From Zunongwangia sp. ESRF-bin46 (GTDB taxonomy: Bacteria > Bacteroidota > Bacteroidia > Flavobacteriales > Flavobacteriaceae): 64,000 bases of DNA. The stretch spans positions 673,221 to 737,220 of the forward strand of contig NTLF01000017.1 of NCBI GenBank assembly GCA_002631855.1. Reading direction: 5' to 3'. Shown here in pieces: positions 1 through 10,441 of this stretch (positions within the stretch are counted from its first letter, which is position 1; the number at the start of each line of letters is the position of its first letter). A program made the position numbers and the translations under genes. The notes under the pieces were generated by a model. That model had not been told where the DNA came from, made no database searches, and was given only the letters and a program-made list of their open reading frames with translations.

Positions 1-286
1 GGTTGTGCAATTCGCCTTTCCAGTTAAAATCCTTGTTGTGCAACTGGTTGTGACGCAACGAAGGAAGCTTTCGTTTCACTTCTAAAAAAGAAAAAACTTT
101 TACGTCTTTAGGTTGTAGCCCAAAATATTCTGAAAGATCATACAATTGCTCAAAATCCTGAAATGTTGCTTCGTCCACCAAAAACCCCAATGTTTTTAAT
201 TGTGAATTTATTTCTGAAACATCCCGTTTATTCAGGTTGTGCTCTATCTTTTTACGTAATGATCTATGTTTTAATTTTTCAAACAT
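1..286 (-). CDS. DUF6913-like protein, N-terminal part (runs off the window)
   Basis: Reading the minus strand from an ATG at 284-286 gives an open frame of 95 codons that continues past the left edge. It starts MFEKLKHRSLRKKIEHNLNK and contains LYDLSEYFGLQPKDVKVF. This matches my memory of the DUF6913 family of Flavobacteriia, small cytoplasmic proteins of unknown function often found next to ligA. The gene lies 59 bp downstream of ligA on the same strand and may be cotranscribed with it. The C-terminal part is outside the window. The reading frame is certain; the family name is from memory. Confidence 0.75.
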   Translation of the reverse strand, partial: MFEKLKHRSLRKKIEHNLNKRDVSEINSQLKTLGFLVDEATFQDFEQLYDLSEYFGLQPKDVKVFSFLEVKRKLPSLRHNQLHNKDFNWKGELHN

Positions 287-345
287 GAGCCTTATTAGCT
301 TCTCCCACAAAAGTACGGGTTTCAGCTACATTTTTAAAATGGTTT

Positions 346-2373
<2,028 letters not shown>

Positions 2374-2395
2374 TTACAGAATATTTCAGAAAAAA

Positions 2396-3097
2396 TTAAT
2401 CTTCTAAAAATAAATTACGAACTATTGCCGCAAACAAACCGCCTGCGATTGGGATGAGAATGAACAACCAAAGTTGCTCTAATGCTATACCTCCTGCAAA
2501 CAAAGCAGGACCCAAACTACGTGCTGGATTTACTGATGTTCCGGTAACAGGTATCGCCACCATATGTATTAATGCCAACGAAATGCCAATAGCCAATCCA
2601 GCCATTAATGGCGATGCTTTTTTGGCGGTAGTGCCAAATATGACCAAAAGGAATAAAAAAGTAAGAATAAATTCGGTTACTAACGCTGAAATAATATTAT
2701 ACTCACCAAGATATCCATCACCCCAACCATTACTGGCCAAGCCCCATTCTGGCATAACAAACCCTTCACTACCAATAACAATAAGATACAAGATTGCTGC
2801 TGCAAGTGTAGCCCCTATACATTGTGAAATTACATACCCAATGGTATCTTTAACTGACAACTTTTTAGCTGCCATCATCGCAATAGAGACAGCGGGATTA
2901 ATATGACACCCAGAAATTGGACCAATGGCATACACCATAACCACAAGTGAAAAGCCAAATGCCAAAGAAATCCCTAACAAGCCAATTCCTTCAGGACCTG
3001 ATTCTGAAACGCTGGCAATTGTAGCTGCACCACACCCAAATAACACCAAGGCAAACGTCCCCAATGCTTCTGCAAAATACTTTTTAGTAGACCCCAT
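2396..3097 (-). CDS. aqpZ: Aquaporin, AqpZ-type water channel
   Basis: This is a 233-aa major intrinsic protein with six membrane helices, expected in the inner membrane. Both half-helix signatures are present: HINPAVS (NPA at 67-69) and SVNPARS (NPA at 190-192). The selectivity filter resembles E. coli AqpZ: Phe48 in LAFGFS, His178 in LIHMVAIPVTGTSVNPARS, and Arg193 after the second NPA. A bulky Phe/His pair points to water rather than glycerol. One variation is ISGCH where AqpZ has ISGGH. It lies between the LOG-family gene and ligA on the minus strand. The family is sure; water specificity is inferred from the filter residues. Confidence 0.93.
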   Translation of the reverse strand: MGSTKKYFAEALGTFALVLFGCGAATIASVSESGPEGIGLLGISLAFGFSLVVMVYAIGPISGCHINPAVSIAMMAAKKLSVKDTIGYVISQCIGATLAAAILYLIVIGSEGFVMPEWGLASNGWGDGYLGEYNIISALVTEFILTFLFLLVIFGTTAKKASPLMAGLAIGISLALIHMVAIPVTGTSVNPARSLGPALFAGGIALEQLWLFILIPIAGGLFAAIVRNLFLED

Positions 3098-3174
3098 AAT
3101 AAACCGCTGATTAGCAGCTATTAAAGATATACCTAATATTTATAGAAAGGAAATTTTAATCTGAAAGGAGTTTC

Positions 3175-3765
3175 TTACGTTCGGTCTTTATTTAACCAAT
3201 GTGGAATATCCGGTGCTTTAAAGTTCTGCATTTTTTCCAACAAATTTTCAATTGTGGTATCTACTAAAAGCAGTTCATAATTGTCCATTGACAAAAAACC
3301 TTTTCGCACCATGGTTTCAAGTAGTTTGAGCAAATCATTATAAAAACCATTTACATTTAATAAACCAATAGGTTTTTGGTGTAAACCCAGTTGTAACCAT
3401 GTAATGATTTCAAAAAGCTCTTCGAGGGTTCCCATTCCACCAGGCAAAGCAATAAAGCCATCACTTAACTCGTGCATTTTTAGCTTTCGCTCGTGCATGT
3501 TTTTCGTAGTGTGCAATTTGGTTAGGCCAAGGTGCACAACTTCTTTTTTCTTTAAAAAATCTGGGATAACCCCTACTACTTGCCCTTTATTATCTAACGT
3601 AGCTTTAGCTAAAATTCCCATAACTCCAATTTTAGCTGCGCCATAAACCAATGTAATATTCTTTTCAGCAAACAGTTTCCCTGTTTTCTCTGCAGCTTCA
3701 ACTATGGCAGCGTCATTTCCGTCACTGCTTCCGCAGAACACACATATTTTCGTTAACTCTTTCAT
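3175..3765 (-). CDS. LOG-family nucleoside 5'-monophosphate phosphoribohydrolase (TIGR00730)
   Basis: This 196-aa cytosolic Rossmann-fold protein belongs to the LOG/lysine decarboxylase-like family, which cleaves ribose 5-phosphate from nucleoside monophosphates, classically cytokinin ribotides. The N-terminal strand is followed by VFCGSSDG. The family signature PGGMGTLEE lies at about 108-116, with the partner Arg in MHERK near 93. In bacteria the natural substrate is often an ordinary or damaged nucleotide, so the cytokinin name should not be taken literally. It lies downstream of prmC on the same strand with a gap of 31 bp, so cotranscription is plausible. Confidence 0.9.
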   Translation of the reverse strand: MKELTKICVFCGSSDGNDAAIVEAAEKTGKLFAEKNITLVYGAAKIGVMGILAKATLDNKGQVVGVIPDFLKKKEVVHLGLTKLHTTKNMHERKLKMHELSDGFIALPGGMGTLEELFEIITWLQLGLHQKPIGLLNVNGFYNDLLKLLETMVRKGFLSMDNYELLLVDTTIENLLEKMQNFKAPDIPHWLNKDRT

Positions 3766-3796
3766 TTGATTAGTTTTTTAAACTGAAGAAAATTAG

Positions 3797-4654
3797 CTAC
3801 TTACTTTTTCTGCATAAAAGTATTCGGTCTTTTCCTCTAAAATCTTTTCTTAATTCAATATTTGGGTAGCCTTCTTGTTTTAAAGAATCTATTAATTCTT
3901 TACTAAGGTACTCATTTATCTCGAAGTACAGTTTTCCGTTTGGCTTTAAGTAACGCAACGAAAGCCTTGCTATAGTTCGGTAAAATAACAATGGGTCTGA
4001 ATTACTTACAAATAATGCCGATGCAGGTTCATGGTCTAAAACATTACTTTGCATCTCTAATTTTTCTAATTCACGAACATATGGTGGGTTTGAAACAATC
4101 ACATCGTATTGCTGCGGAAGGGTTCCCACTTTTAAAATATCTTTTTGAAAAAATTGAACCGTAACATTGTTTAGCTTTGCATTTTCCTCGGCAGTTTTCA
4201 ATGCTTCAAATGAATAATCTAATGCCGAAACAGTTGCACTCGTGAGGTTTTTTGCCAACGAAATAGCAATACAACCCGAACCGGTGCCTATATCCAAAAT
4301 ACTATAATTACTTCTTTTTTCTGAAACAGAATCTTCTATAATCCAGTCAACCAACTCTTCAGTTTCGGGGCGAGGGATTAATGTGTTTTTATTTACGTTA
4401 AAGGTAAGACTATAAAACTCGGTGTCGCCCACAATATATTGTATAGGCTCCTGTTTTTTGAGTCTCGCTAAAGCAGTTTCAAACTTTTTCAGAATAGTTG
4501 AATCAATTTCTTTATCAGCTTCGAGTGTTATTTGTACGCGAGCAAGATTCAGGTATTTTTCAGAAAGAATAGAAAAGAACGATTGTATTTCTTCTGAAGG
4601 GTAAACTTCTGAAAGCGTTTCGGTAAAATTATGTTTTAGTTCTTTTAATTTCAT
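3797..4654 (-). CDS. prmC: Peptide chain release factor N5-glutamine methyltransferase PrmC
   Basis: PrmC methylates the glutamine of the GGQ motif in release factors RF1 and RF2. The 285-aa protein has an N-terminal helical release-factor-binding domain, the linker motif IPRPETEELV (about 93-102), a SAM-binding loop DIGTGSGCIA (about 121-130) and the catalytic SNPPYV (NPPY 189-192). The arrangement is complete and of normal length. The upstream GNAT gene ends 9 bp before its start on the same strand, which suggests an operon. Confidence 0.96.
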   Translation of the reverse strand: MKLKELKHNFTETLSEVYPSEEIQSFFSILSEKYLNLARVQITLEADKEIDSTILKKFETALARLKKQEPIQYIVGDTEFYSLTFNVNKNTLIPRPETEELVDWIIEDSVSEKRSNYSILDIGTGSGCIAISLAKNLTSATVSALDYSFEALKTAEENAKLNNVTVQFFQKDILKVGTLPQQYDVIVSNPPYVRELEKLEMQSNVLDHEPASALFVSNSDPLLFYRTIARLSLRYLKPNGKLYFEINEYLSKELIDSLKQEGYPNIELRKDFRGKDRILLCRKSK

Positions 4655-4663
4655 CTTTAAATA

Positions 4664-5149
4664 CTAAAGTTTCATCAACATATGAACCGGACAAGAATGG
4701 TGACCAGTATCTCCCAAAGGACCGTCTAAAAACTCAAAACCAACACTTTTATATAGCTTTTGGGCAGCTGTCATATTTGGCATGGTTTCAATGTAACATT
4801 TTTCAAAATTGAATTCGCGTGCTTTTACTAAACACATTTTTATCATCGTTGCGCCTATGCCTTTTCCTCTTGCTTCAGGCAAAAAGTACATTTTCTGTAG
4901 TTCACATACATTACCCTCATAATTATCGAGTTTTGCAATGCCGGCCCCTCCAATTACAGTTCCGTTTACTTCCACCACAAAGTAGCAAGCCTTTTCTTTA
5001 TCATACGCTTCAAACATATAATCTAACGCTTTATCTTCGTAGGCCGTTCCAGTTTTTGGAATATTCATATCTTCAAAAACAGAACGTATTACCTTGGCAA
5101 TTTGAGGATTGTCTTTCTTTTCAATAAGACGAATAATAGGTGTGTTCAT
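4664..5149 (-). CDS. GNAT family N-acetyltransferase
   Basis: This is a 161-aa acetyltransferase of the GNAT fold. The acetyl-CoA loop reads LPEARGKGIGATMIKMC (R/Q-x-x-G-x-G/A), and the C-terminal part AAQKLYKSVGFEFLDGPLGD is typical. The frame stays open further upstream, but I choose the ATG at 5147-5149 (MNTPIIRLIEKKDNPQ). The extra residues would run through the start of the divergent ribD and do not resemble the family. The substrate cannot be read from the sequence. It precedes prmC by 9 bp, as GNAT genes often do in Flavobacteriia, though protein acetylation is not proven. Confidence 0.88.
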   Translation of the reverse strand: MNTPIIRLIEKKDNPQIAKVIRSVFEDMNIPKTGTAYEDKALDYMFEAYDKEKACYFVVEVNGTVIGGAGIAKLDNYEGNVCELQKMYFLPEARGKGIGATMIKMCLVKAREFNFEKCYIETMPNMTAAQKLYKSVGFEFLDGPLGDTGHHSCPVHMLMKL

Positions 5150-5176
5150 GTAAGCAATTCCTTGTATTTTTACTGC

Positions 5177-6259
5177 GTGAAGGTACATGAAAAATATATG
5201 CAACGCTGCATCGATTTGGCCAAAAACGGACTGGGAACCACCTACCCAAACCCGCTAGTAGGAAGCGTTATTGTTCACAATCAGTCAATTATAGGCGAAG
5301 GTTGGCATTACAAAGCCGGAGAACCGCATGCCGAAGTGAATGCCATAAATAGTGTTGCTGATAAAGATTTTTTGAAAGAAGCTACCATATATGTAAGCTT
5401 GGAACCCTGTAGCCATTTTGGAAAAACACCCCCTTGTGCAGACTTAATTATAGCGAACGGAATAAAAAGTGTGGTAGTTGGCAGCACCGACCCCAACCCC
5501 AAAGTATCTGGAAATGGAATAAAAAAACTAATAGAGGCTGGTTGCAATGTGACTGTTGGAATTTTGGAAAGTGATTGTATTCATCTAAACAAACGCTTTT
5601 TCACGTTTCATAATAAAAAACGCCCTTATATTATTTTAAAATGGGCACAGACAAAAGATGGTTTTATTGCGCCTGCTGAAATATCAACTCGTTCAAAAAA
5701 TATTACAGAGCAACAACCCGTTTGGATTACCAATACCTATTCGCGCCATCGGACTCATAAATTACGAGCAGAAGAACAGGCTATTTTAGTAGGGACCAAT
5801 ACTGTTTTAAAAGATAATCCTAGTTTAACTACACGTGATTGGAAAGGCAATTCCCCTACTCGAATTGTTATCGACAGAAAATTGAAAATTCCTTCGGAAG
5901 CTTCCGTATTGGATGGAAGTGCCAAAACTATTATCCTTACTGAAAAAGCACAACAAGCTTCTGGTAACACATGTTATGAAGTTATTGATTTTCAGAAAAG
6001 CATAGCACAACAAATTTGTAGTGTGTTGCATAAACATAATTTACAATCCCTTATTATTGAAGGCGGGGCACAGACGACAAACACTTTTATTACCGAAAAT
6101 ATTTGGGACGAAGCACATATATTTACAGGTAATGCTATATTTGAAAACGGTGTAAAAGCACCTAGTTTTTCAGAAGAACAAAAAGCTAACATTTCTTTAC
6201 TTTCTGAAGAAAACCTTCAAAACGACACGTTACAATTATTTAAAAACAACGCTACTTGA
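5177..6259 (+). CDS. ribD: Bifunctional riboflavin biosynthesis deaminase/reductase RibD
   Basis: RibD carries out the second and third steps of riboflavin synthesis: deamination of the pyrimidine, then reduction of its ribosyl group. The N-terminal deaminase domain has the zinc motif HAEVNAI (His51) and PCSHFGKTPPC (Cys78, Cys87). The C-terminal RibD reductase domain begins near RPYIILKWAQTKDGFI. I place the start at the GTG at 5177, giving MKVHEKYMQRCIDLAKNG, because this lead-in is conserved in the family; the next choice is ATG 5198. Only 27 bp separate this start from the divergent GNAT start. The stop TGA overlaps the next gene's TTG start. Confidence 0.94.
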   Translation: MKVHEKYMQRCIDLAKNGLGTTYPNPLVGSVIVHNQSIIGEGWHYKAGEPHAEVNAINSVADKDFLKEATIYVSLEPCSHFGKTPPCADLIIANGIKSVVVGSTDPNPKVSGNGIKKLIEAGCNVTVGILESDCIHLNKRFFTFHNKKRPYIILKWAQTKDGFIAPAEISTRSKNITEQQPVWITNTYSRHRTHKLRAEEQAILVGTNTVLKDNPSLTTRDWKGNSPTRIVIDRKLKIPSEASVLDGSAKTIILTEKAQQASGNTCYEVIDFQKSIAQQICSVLHKHNLQSLIIEGGAQTTNTFITENIWDEAHIFTGNAIFENGVKAPSFSEEQKANISLLSEENLQNDTLQLFKNNAT

Positions 6260-7128
6260 CAGCTCTACTTTTAAGCATTCTTTCTTCCACTTTAATTTTT
6301 GTGGTCTTTAAACTTTTTGATCGGTTTAAAATCAATACACTGCATGCTATTGTGGTAAATTATTTTATTGCCTTTTCGTGTGGCATGTTTTTTTACAAAG
6401 GGGACCTTACATTGGCACACGTACCTGAACAACCTTGGTTTTACTATACCTTAGGACTTGGTGCTTTGTTTATCATTATTTTCAATTTAATGGCCATTAC
6501 AACCCAAAAGAGTGGGTTATCAGTAGTTTCAGTAGCTACAAAAATGAGTGTGGTTATTCCTATCGTTTTTGGATTAGTTTACTATAAGGAAAGCCTTGGT
6601 ATTTTAAAGGTTTTAGGAATAATTTTGGCATTGGTTGCCGTGTATTTGGCCTCTATAAAAACCAAGGACGGCATTGCCATTCAAAAAAAGAATTTAATCT
6701 ATCCATTATTGGTTTTTTTAGGTAGTGGTTTTATCGATACGAGTATAAAATATCTGGAAGATACGATGGTTGCTGAAGATGAAGTAGCATTATTTTCGGC
6801 TATTATTTTTTCAGCAGCTGCAATCATTGGGGTTTTGATTTTAGTAGGTCAAGCAATAAGAGGGACATTTAGATTTCAGTTTAAAACCATTATTGGTGGT
6901 ATCGCTTTGGGGTTTGCCAATTATTTTTCAATCTACTATATTATTCAAGCTTTACGAAGTGATATCTTAGAAAGCTCGGGGGTATTTACGGTTAACAATG
7001 TAGCTATTGTCATGCTTTCGACTCTGTTGGGAATTACCTTTTTTAAAGAAAAATTACTTCGGAAAAACTGGATTGGAATTATCCTTGCCGTGATCAGTAT
7101 CTTTTTGGTAGCTTTGGCAAAGTGGTAA
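6256..7128 (+). CDS. EamA/DMT-family membrane transporter
   Basis: This 290-aa protein is almost wholly hydrophobic, with about ten predicted helices, fitting the drug/metabolite transporter superfamily with two EamA repeats. The helices include LGIILALVAVYLAS at the end of repeat one and LLRKNWIGIILAVISIFLVA at the C-terminus. The only usable start is TTG at 6256: the frame has a stop at 6241 and no ATG before residue 44. That TTG overlaps the ribD stop (TTGA), so translational coupling is likely. Placement directly after ribD might hint at flavin or metabolite export, but the substrate is unknown. Confidence 0.85.
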   Translation: MTALLLSILSSTLIFVVFKLFDRFKINTLHAIVVNYFIAFSCGMFFYKGDLTLAHVPEQPWFYYTLGLGALFIIIFNLMAITTQKSGLSVVSVATKMSVVIPIVFGLVYYKESLGILKVLGIILALVAVYLASIKTKDGIAIQKKNLIYPLLVFLGSGFIDTSIKYLEDTMVAEDEVALFSAIIFSAAAIIGVLILVGQAIRGTFRFQFKTIIGGIALGFANYFSIYYIIQALRSDILESSGVFTVNNVAIVMLSTLLGITFFKEKLLRKNWIGIILAVISIFLVALAKW

Positions 7129-7176
7129 AGTATACCGTAATCAACACATTATAATTTACATTTAAAACACTCGACT

Positions 7177-7794
7177 ATTTCTTCAGAAAAAGACACATAT
7201 AAAACCATTACAAAACCTTCAAAAGAAGTCTTATTTAAAGATAGAGGTAGTAAATTTTTCGGCTATGCCTTTCCTGTTAAAAATGAAACGCAAATTGAAG
7301 AACACATAGAAGAACTAAAAAATAAGCATCACAAAGCACGCCACTGGTGCTACGCTTGGCAACTAGGCAAAGAATATGACGCTTACCGAGCGAACGATGA
7401 TGGTGAACCTTCAAACTCTGCCGGAATGCCTATTTACGGACAATTACAATCATTCGATGTAACAAATACTCTAGTTGTGGTAGTACGTTATTTTGGTGGA
7501 ACCAAATTAGGTGTCGGCGGTTTAATTCAAGCCTACAAAACAGGGGCGCAGATGGCTTTGGAAAATTCAAACATTGTAAAAAGAACGATTGATGAAACCT
7601 TTCTACTAAAGTTTGAATATCCCGAAATGAATACCGTTATGCGCATTATAAAAGATGAAGACTTGAACATAGTCAATCAAAAAATGGAGTTGGCTTGTGA
7701 GATAGAAATATCAGTACGTCAAAAAGAAGCAGCTCGTATTTTCGAATTATTTGAAAATACATATAAAGTCACCATAAAGAAATTGGAAGACTAA
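7177..7794 (+). CDS. YigZ/IMPACT family protein, probable ATT start
   Basis: This is a complete IMPACT/YigZ family protein of about 205 aa, a cytosolic family of uncertain role linked in eukaryotes to translational control. The N-terminal domain shows KFFGYAFPV, RHWCYAWQLG, ANDDGEPSNSAG and VVRYFGGTKLGVGGL. The C-terminal ferredoxin-like half follows. The start is odd: the frame opens after TAA at 7138-7140, and no ATG, GTG or TTG occurs before the family's conserved sequence. ATT at 7177 (giving (M)SSEKDTYKTI) best matches the usual N-terminus. The first in-frame ATG, at 7426, would remove the first 83 residues. The stop overlaps the convergent thioesterase by 4 bp. Confidence 0.85.
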   Translation: MSSEKDTYKTITKPSKEVLFKDRGSKFFGYAFPVKNETQIEEHIEELKNKHHKARHWCYAWQLGKEYDAYRANDDGEPSNSAGMPIYGQLQSFDVTNTLVVVVRYFGGTKLGVGGLIQAYKTGAQMALENSNIVKRTIDETFLLKFEYPEMNTVMRIIKDEDLNIVNQKMELACEIEISVRQKEAARIFELFENTYKVTIKKLED

Positions 7795-8195
7795 CTTTTC
7801 GTTTCCAATTTTTCCAATAGATAATCTGGAGCCTTTCTTAACTTATTGGTTTTTGTGTCTATAAAAACTAAAGTTGTGGTTGCTGAAACCAAAAGTTCAT
7901 TGGCCTCGTTATGGATTTCATATTGAAACTCAATCTTAACCGTCGGCATTTTTTTTAAGGTAGTTGTTACAGTCAATACATCATCGTATCGCGCCGGGCG
8001 TTTATAATCTACGTTCAAATTAACAACTGGAAGTTGCACGTTATGTTCTTCCATCCATTTATATGAAAAACCCAATTCGCGAAGCCACTCTGTTCGTCCT
8101 TGTTCTAGGTATTGTGCATAGTTGCCGTAATACACCACGCCCATTTGGTCAGTTTCACCATAACGAACACGTATTTTTGTAAGGGATTTTTTCAT
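7791..8195 (-). CDS. YbgC-type hotdog acyl-CoA thioesterase
   Basis: This 134-aa hotdog-fold protein belongs to the 4-hydroxybenzoyl-CoA/YbgC thioesterase group. The signature RYGETDQMGVVYYGNYAQYL carries the catalytic Asp (about 16), followed by the EQGRTEWLRELG helix. It probably hydrolyses short- or medium-chain acyl-CoA in the cytosol; the substrate is not evident. It is convergent with the YigZ gene, whose stop it overlaps by 4 bp, and divergent from dnaA. Confidence 0.9.
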   Translation of the reverse strand: MKKSLTKIRVRYGETDQMGVVYYGNYAQYLEQGRTEWLRELGFSYKWMEEHNVQLPVVNLNVDYKRPARYDDVLTVTTTLKKMPTVKIEFQYEIHNEANELLVSATTTLVFIDTKTNKLRKAPDYLLEKLETKS

Positions 8196-8411
8196 AGTTT
8201 TATGCCTTTGGTGCCAATCTTTTTTTGTAGTTTTATCGGTAATGGAGTATGCACAAAAAAAACTAAAAATTCAATAGCTTTTCTATTTTTTTATTCATTT
8301 TTTTGTTCACATATTTGTACCGTTAAGATACTGAAAAAAACAAACTCTTGTTTTATGCCTCTTAACCACAACCTAAATTAAATAAACTAATTAATTACTT
8401 CAACAGTAACT

Positions 8412-9839
8412 ATGAGCAAAACTGCAAAATCGGTTTGGAACAATTGTTTGTCCTTTATTGAAGATAACATTACTTCGCAGGCTTATAAAACATGGTTCGA
8501 ACCTATTAACGCAGTAAAGCTCACAGACAATTCGTTGAGCATACAAGTACCAAGCAAGTTTTTTTACGAATGGCTGGAAGAACATTACGTAAAGTTGTTG
8601 AAAGTTGCCCTTACTAAAGAATTGGGTAAAGATGCCAAATTGGTGTACGTTATTAAAATGGAAAACACCTACGGAAACAAACAACCGTTTACCGAAAAAA
8701 TTCCTAGTTCTAATCGAAGCCATATGCAATCGCAAGAGATTGATGTGCCGGTAAAGAATAAAAGTCCTGAGCTTAAAAACCCTTTTATCATTCCTGGGAT
8801 TCGAAATGTAAAGATTGAGTCGCAATTAAATCCTTCTTACAATTTTGATAATTTTTTGGAAGGTGAGAGCAATCGCTTGGCACGTTCGGCAGGAATGGCT
8901 GTGGCCAACAAACCCGGCGGAACTTCCTTTAACCCATTATTGATTTTTGGAGGTGTTGGTTTAGGGAAAACACACCTTGCTCATGCCATTGGCGTTGAAA
9001 TTAAAGATAAGTATCCAGAAAAAACGGTTTTATACATTTCTGCTGAAAAGTTTACGCAACAGTATATTGAGTCAGTAAAAAAGAACAACCGAAACGATTT
9101 TATACATTTCTATCAAATTATCGATGTATTAATTGTGGATGACATTCAACTGTTATCTGGTAAAGCTGGAACTCAGGATGTGTTCTTCCATATTTTCAAC
9201 CATTTGCACCAAAATGGAAAGCAGGTTATTTTAACCAGCGACAAAGCACCGGTTGATATGATGGATATTGAGCAACGTTTACTCTCTCGTTTTAAGTGGG
9301 GATTGTCGGCAGAGTTAAATCACCCAGACTACGATACACGCGTTGCGATTATTAAAAATAAATTATACCGTGATGGTGTAGAAATGCCAGAAGATATTAT
9401 TGAGTTTTTGGCAAACAACATCAAAACTAATATTCGTGAACTAGAAGGTGCTATCATCTCATTGATTGCCCATTCTTCTTTCAATAAAAAGGATATCACA
9501 ATCGATCTTGCTAAAAAGATTGTTGACAACTACGTAAAGCATACTAAGCGAGAAGTTTCAATTGATTACATTCAGAAAATTGTAAGTGAATATTTCCAAA
9601 TGGATGTAGATACACTTCAGTCAAAAACCCGAAAGCGTCATATTGTGCAAGCCCGTCAATTAGCGATGTTCTTTGCTAAAAAATTAACTAAGGCTTCTCT
9701 AGCTTCTATAGGTTCACAAATTGGGCAACGTGATCATGCTACTGTTTTACACGCTTGTAAAACGGTTGATAATTTATCGAGTACCGATAAACAATTCAGA
9801 AAATATGTTGAAGACCTCAACAAAAAACTAACCCTATAA
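8412..9839 (+). CDS. dnaA: Chromosomal replication initiator protein DnaA
   Basis: DnaA binds 9-bp boxes at oriC and opens the duplex. The 475-aa protein has an N-terminal DnaB-interaction domain (WNNCLSFIEDNITSQAYKTW), a variable linker at about 90-140, an AAA+ domain with Walker A GGVGLGKTH (about 180-188) and Walker B LIVDD (about 240-244), and a C-terminal box-binding domain with the signature GQRDHATVLHACKTV. The gene stands alone, with a divergent thioesterase gene upstream and a clear terminator downstream. I saw no cluster of DnaA boxes in the 216-bp upstream gap, so no origin is claimed. Confidence 0.98.
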   Translation: MSKTAKSVWNNCLSFIEDNITSQAYKTWFEPINAVKLTDNSLSIQVPSKFFYEWLEEHYVKLLKVALTKELGKDAKLVYVIKMENTYGNKQPFTEKIPSSNRSHMQSQEIDVPVKNKSPELKNPFIIPGIRNVKIESQLNPSYNFDNFLEGESNRLARSAGMAVANKPGGTSFNPLLIFGGVGLGKTHLAHAIGVEIKDKYPEKTVLYISAEKFTQQYIESVKKNNRNDFIHFYQIIDVLIVDDIQLLSGKAGTQDVFFHIFNHLHQNGKQVILTSDKAPVDMMDIEQRLLSRFKWGLSAELNHPDYDTRVAIIKNKLYRDGVEMPEDIIEFLANNIKTNIRELEGAIISLIAHSSFNKKDITIDLAKKIVDNYVKHTKREVSIDYIQKIVSEYFQMDVDTLQSKTRKRHIVQARQLAMFFAKKLTKASLASIGSQIGQRDHATVLHACKTVDNLSSTDKQFRKYVEDLNKKLTL

Positions 9840-9845
9840 TATTTC

Positions 9846-9870
9846 AATCCAGCCCAACAGCTGGATTTTT
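9846..9870 (+). terminator. Rho-independent terminator of dnaA
   Basis: An 8-bp perfect stem, AATCCAGC (9846-9853) with GCTGGATT (9860-9867), encloses the loop CCAACA and runs into a T-stretch, 6 bp after the dnaA stop. Confidence 0.85.
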
Positions 9871-9950
9871 AACATCATCCTAACTCACTTTCAAATTCGA
9901 ATCATTTATTTTCGTTTGTAGTTAATAAACTGATTAAATTTTCAGAAATA

Positions 9951-10403
9951 ATGAAAACAAAAGTATTAATGGTCTGCTTAGGTAATATTTGCCGCTCCCC
10001 TTTAGCCGAAGGCCTTTTAAAATCTAAAGTAGACACATCTAACATTTATGTAACCTCTGCTGGAACCGGCCATTGGCACGTAGGCGATCAACCCGACCCC
10101 AGAAGTATTGCTGTTGCAAAGAAAAATGGCTTAAATATAACCGATCAAAGAGGAAGACAGTTTAAAGCTGAAGATTTTAATGAGTTTGATTATATTTTTG
10201 TGATGGACAATTCTAACAAAGAAAATGTCTTGAAACTTGCCAAAACAGAAAAAGATAAAGCAAAAGTACAATTAATACTAGATGAAATTTTTCCAGGTGA
10301 AAATGTAGACGTACCAGACCCATATTATGGTGGGGATAGCGGCTTTGATAATGTGTATGATATACTAAATGAAGCCTGTGAAAAAATAGCAAACCGTATT
10401 TAA
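9951..10403 (+). CDS. Low-molecular-weight protein-tyrosine phosphatase
   Basis: This 150-aa cytosolic phosphatase carries the active-site loop CLGNICRS near the N-terminus (CX5R, Cys9 to Arg15), with the general-acid motif DPYYGG in its C-terminal part. Both are intact, so it should be active on phosphotyrosine or similar esters. It is not next to a tyrosine kinase or capsule gene here, so a role in polysaccharide export is not supported by context. The motif TTTCAGAAA lies just upstream (9940-9948). Confidence 0.94.
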   Translation: MKTKVLMVCLGNICRSPLAEGLLKSKVDTSNIYVTSAGTGHWHVGDQPDPRSIAVAKKNGLNITDQRGRQFKAEDFNEFDYIFVMDNSNKENVLKLAKTEKDKAKVQLILDEIFPGENVDVPDPYYGGDSGFDNVYDILNEACEKIANRI

Positions 10404-10441
10404 CACGATTAATTAAATGGTTTTCGTTATTTTAGTGAAAA

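Noticed and set aside
2454..2906. Plus-strand open frame of 150 codons opposite the aquaporin gene
   Set aside because: It is antisense to a clear membrane-channel gene and shows no protein-family signal.
4664..5203. Longer GNAT reading frame starting at 5203
   Set aside because: The added 18 residues run into the divergent ribD coding region and do not match the family; the ATG at 5147-5149 is preferred.
8196..8411. Possible origin of replication upstream of dnaA
   Set aside because: Only one loose match to a DnaA box was seen and no cluster; in Bacteroidota dnaA is often far from oriC.
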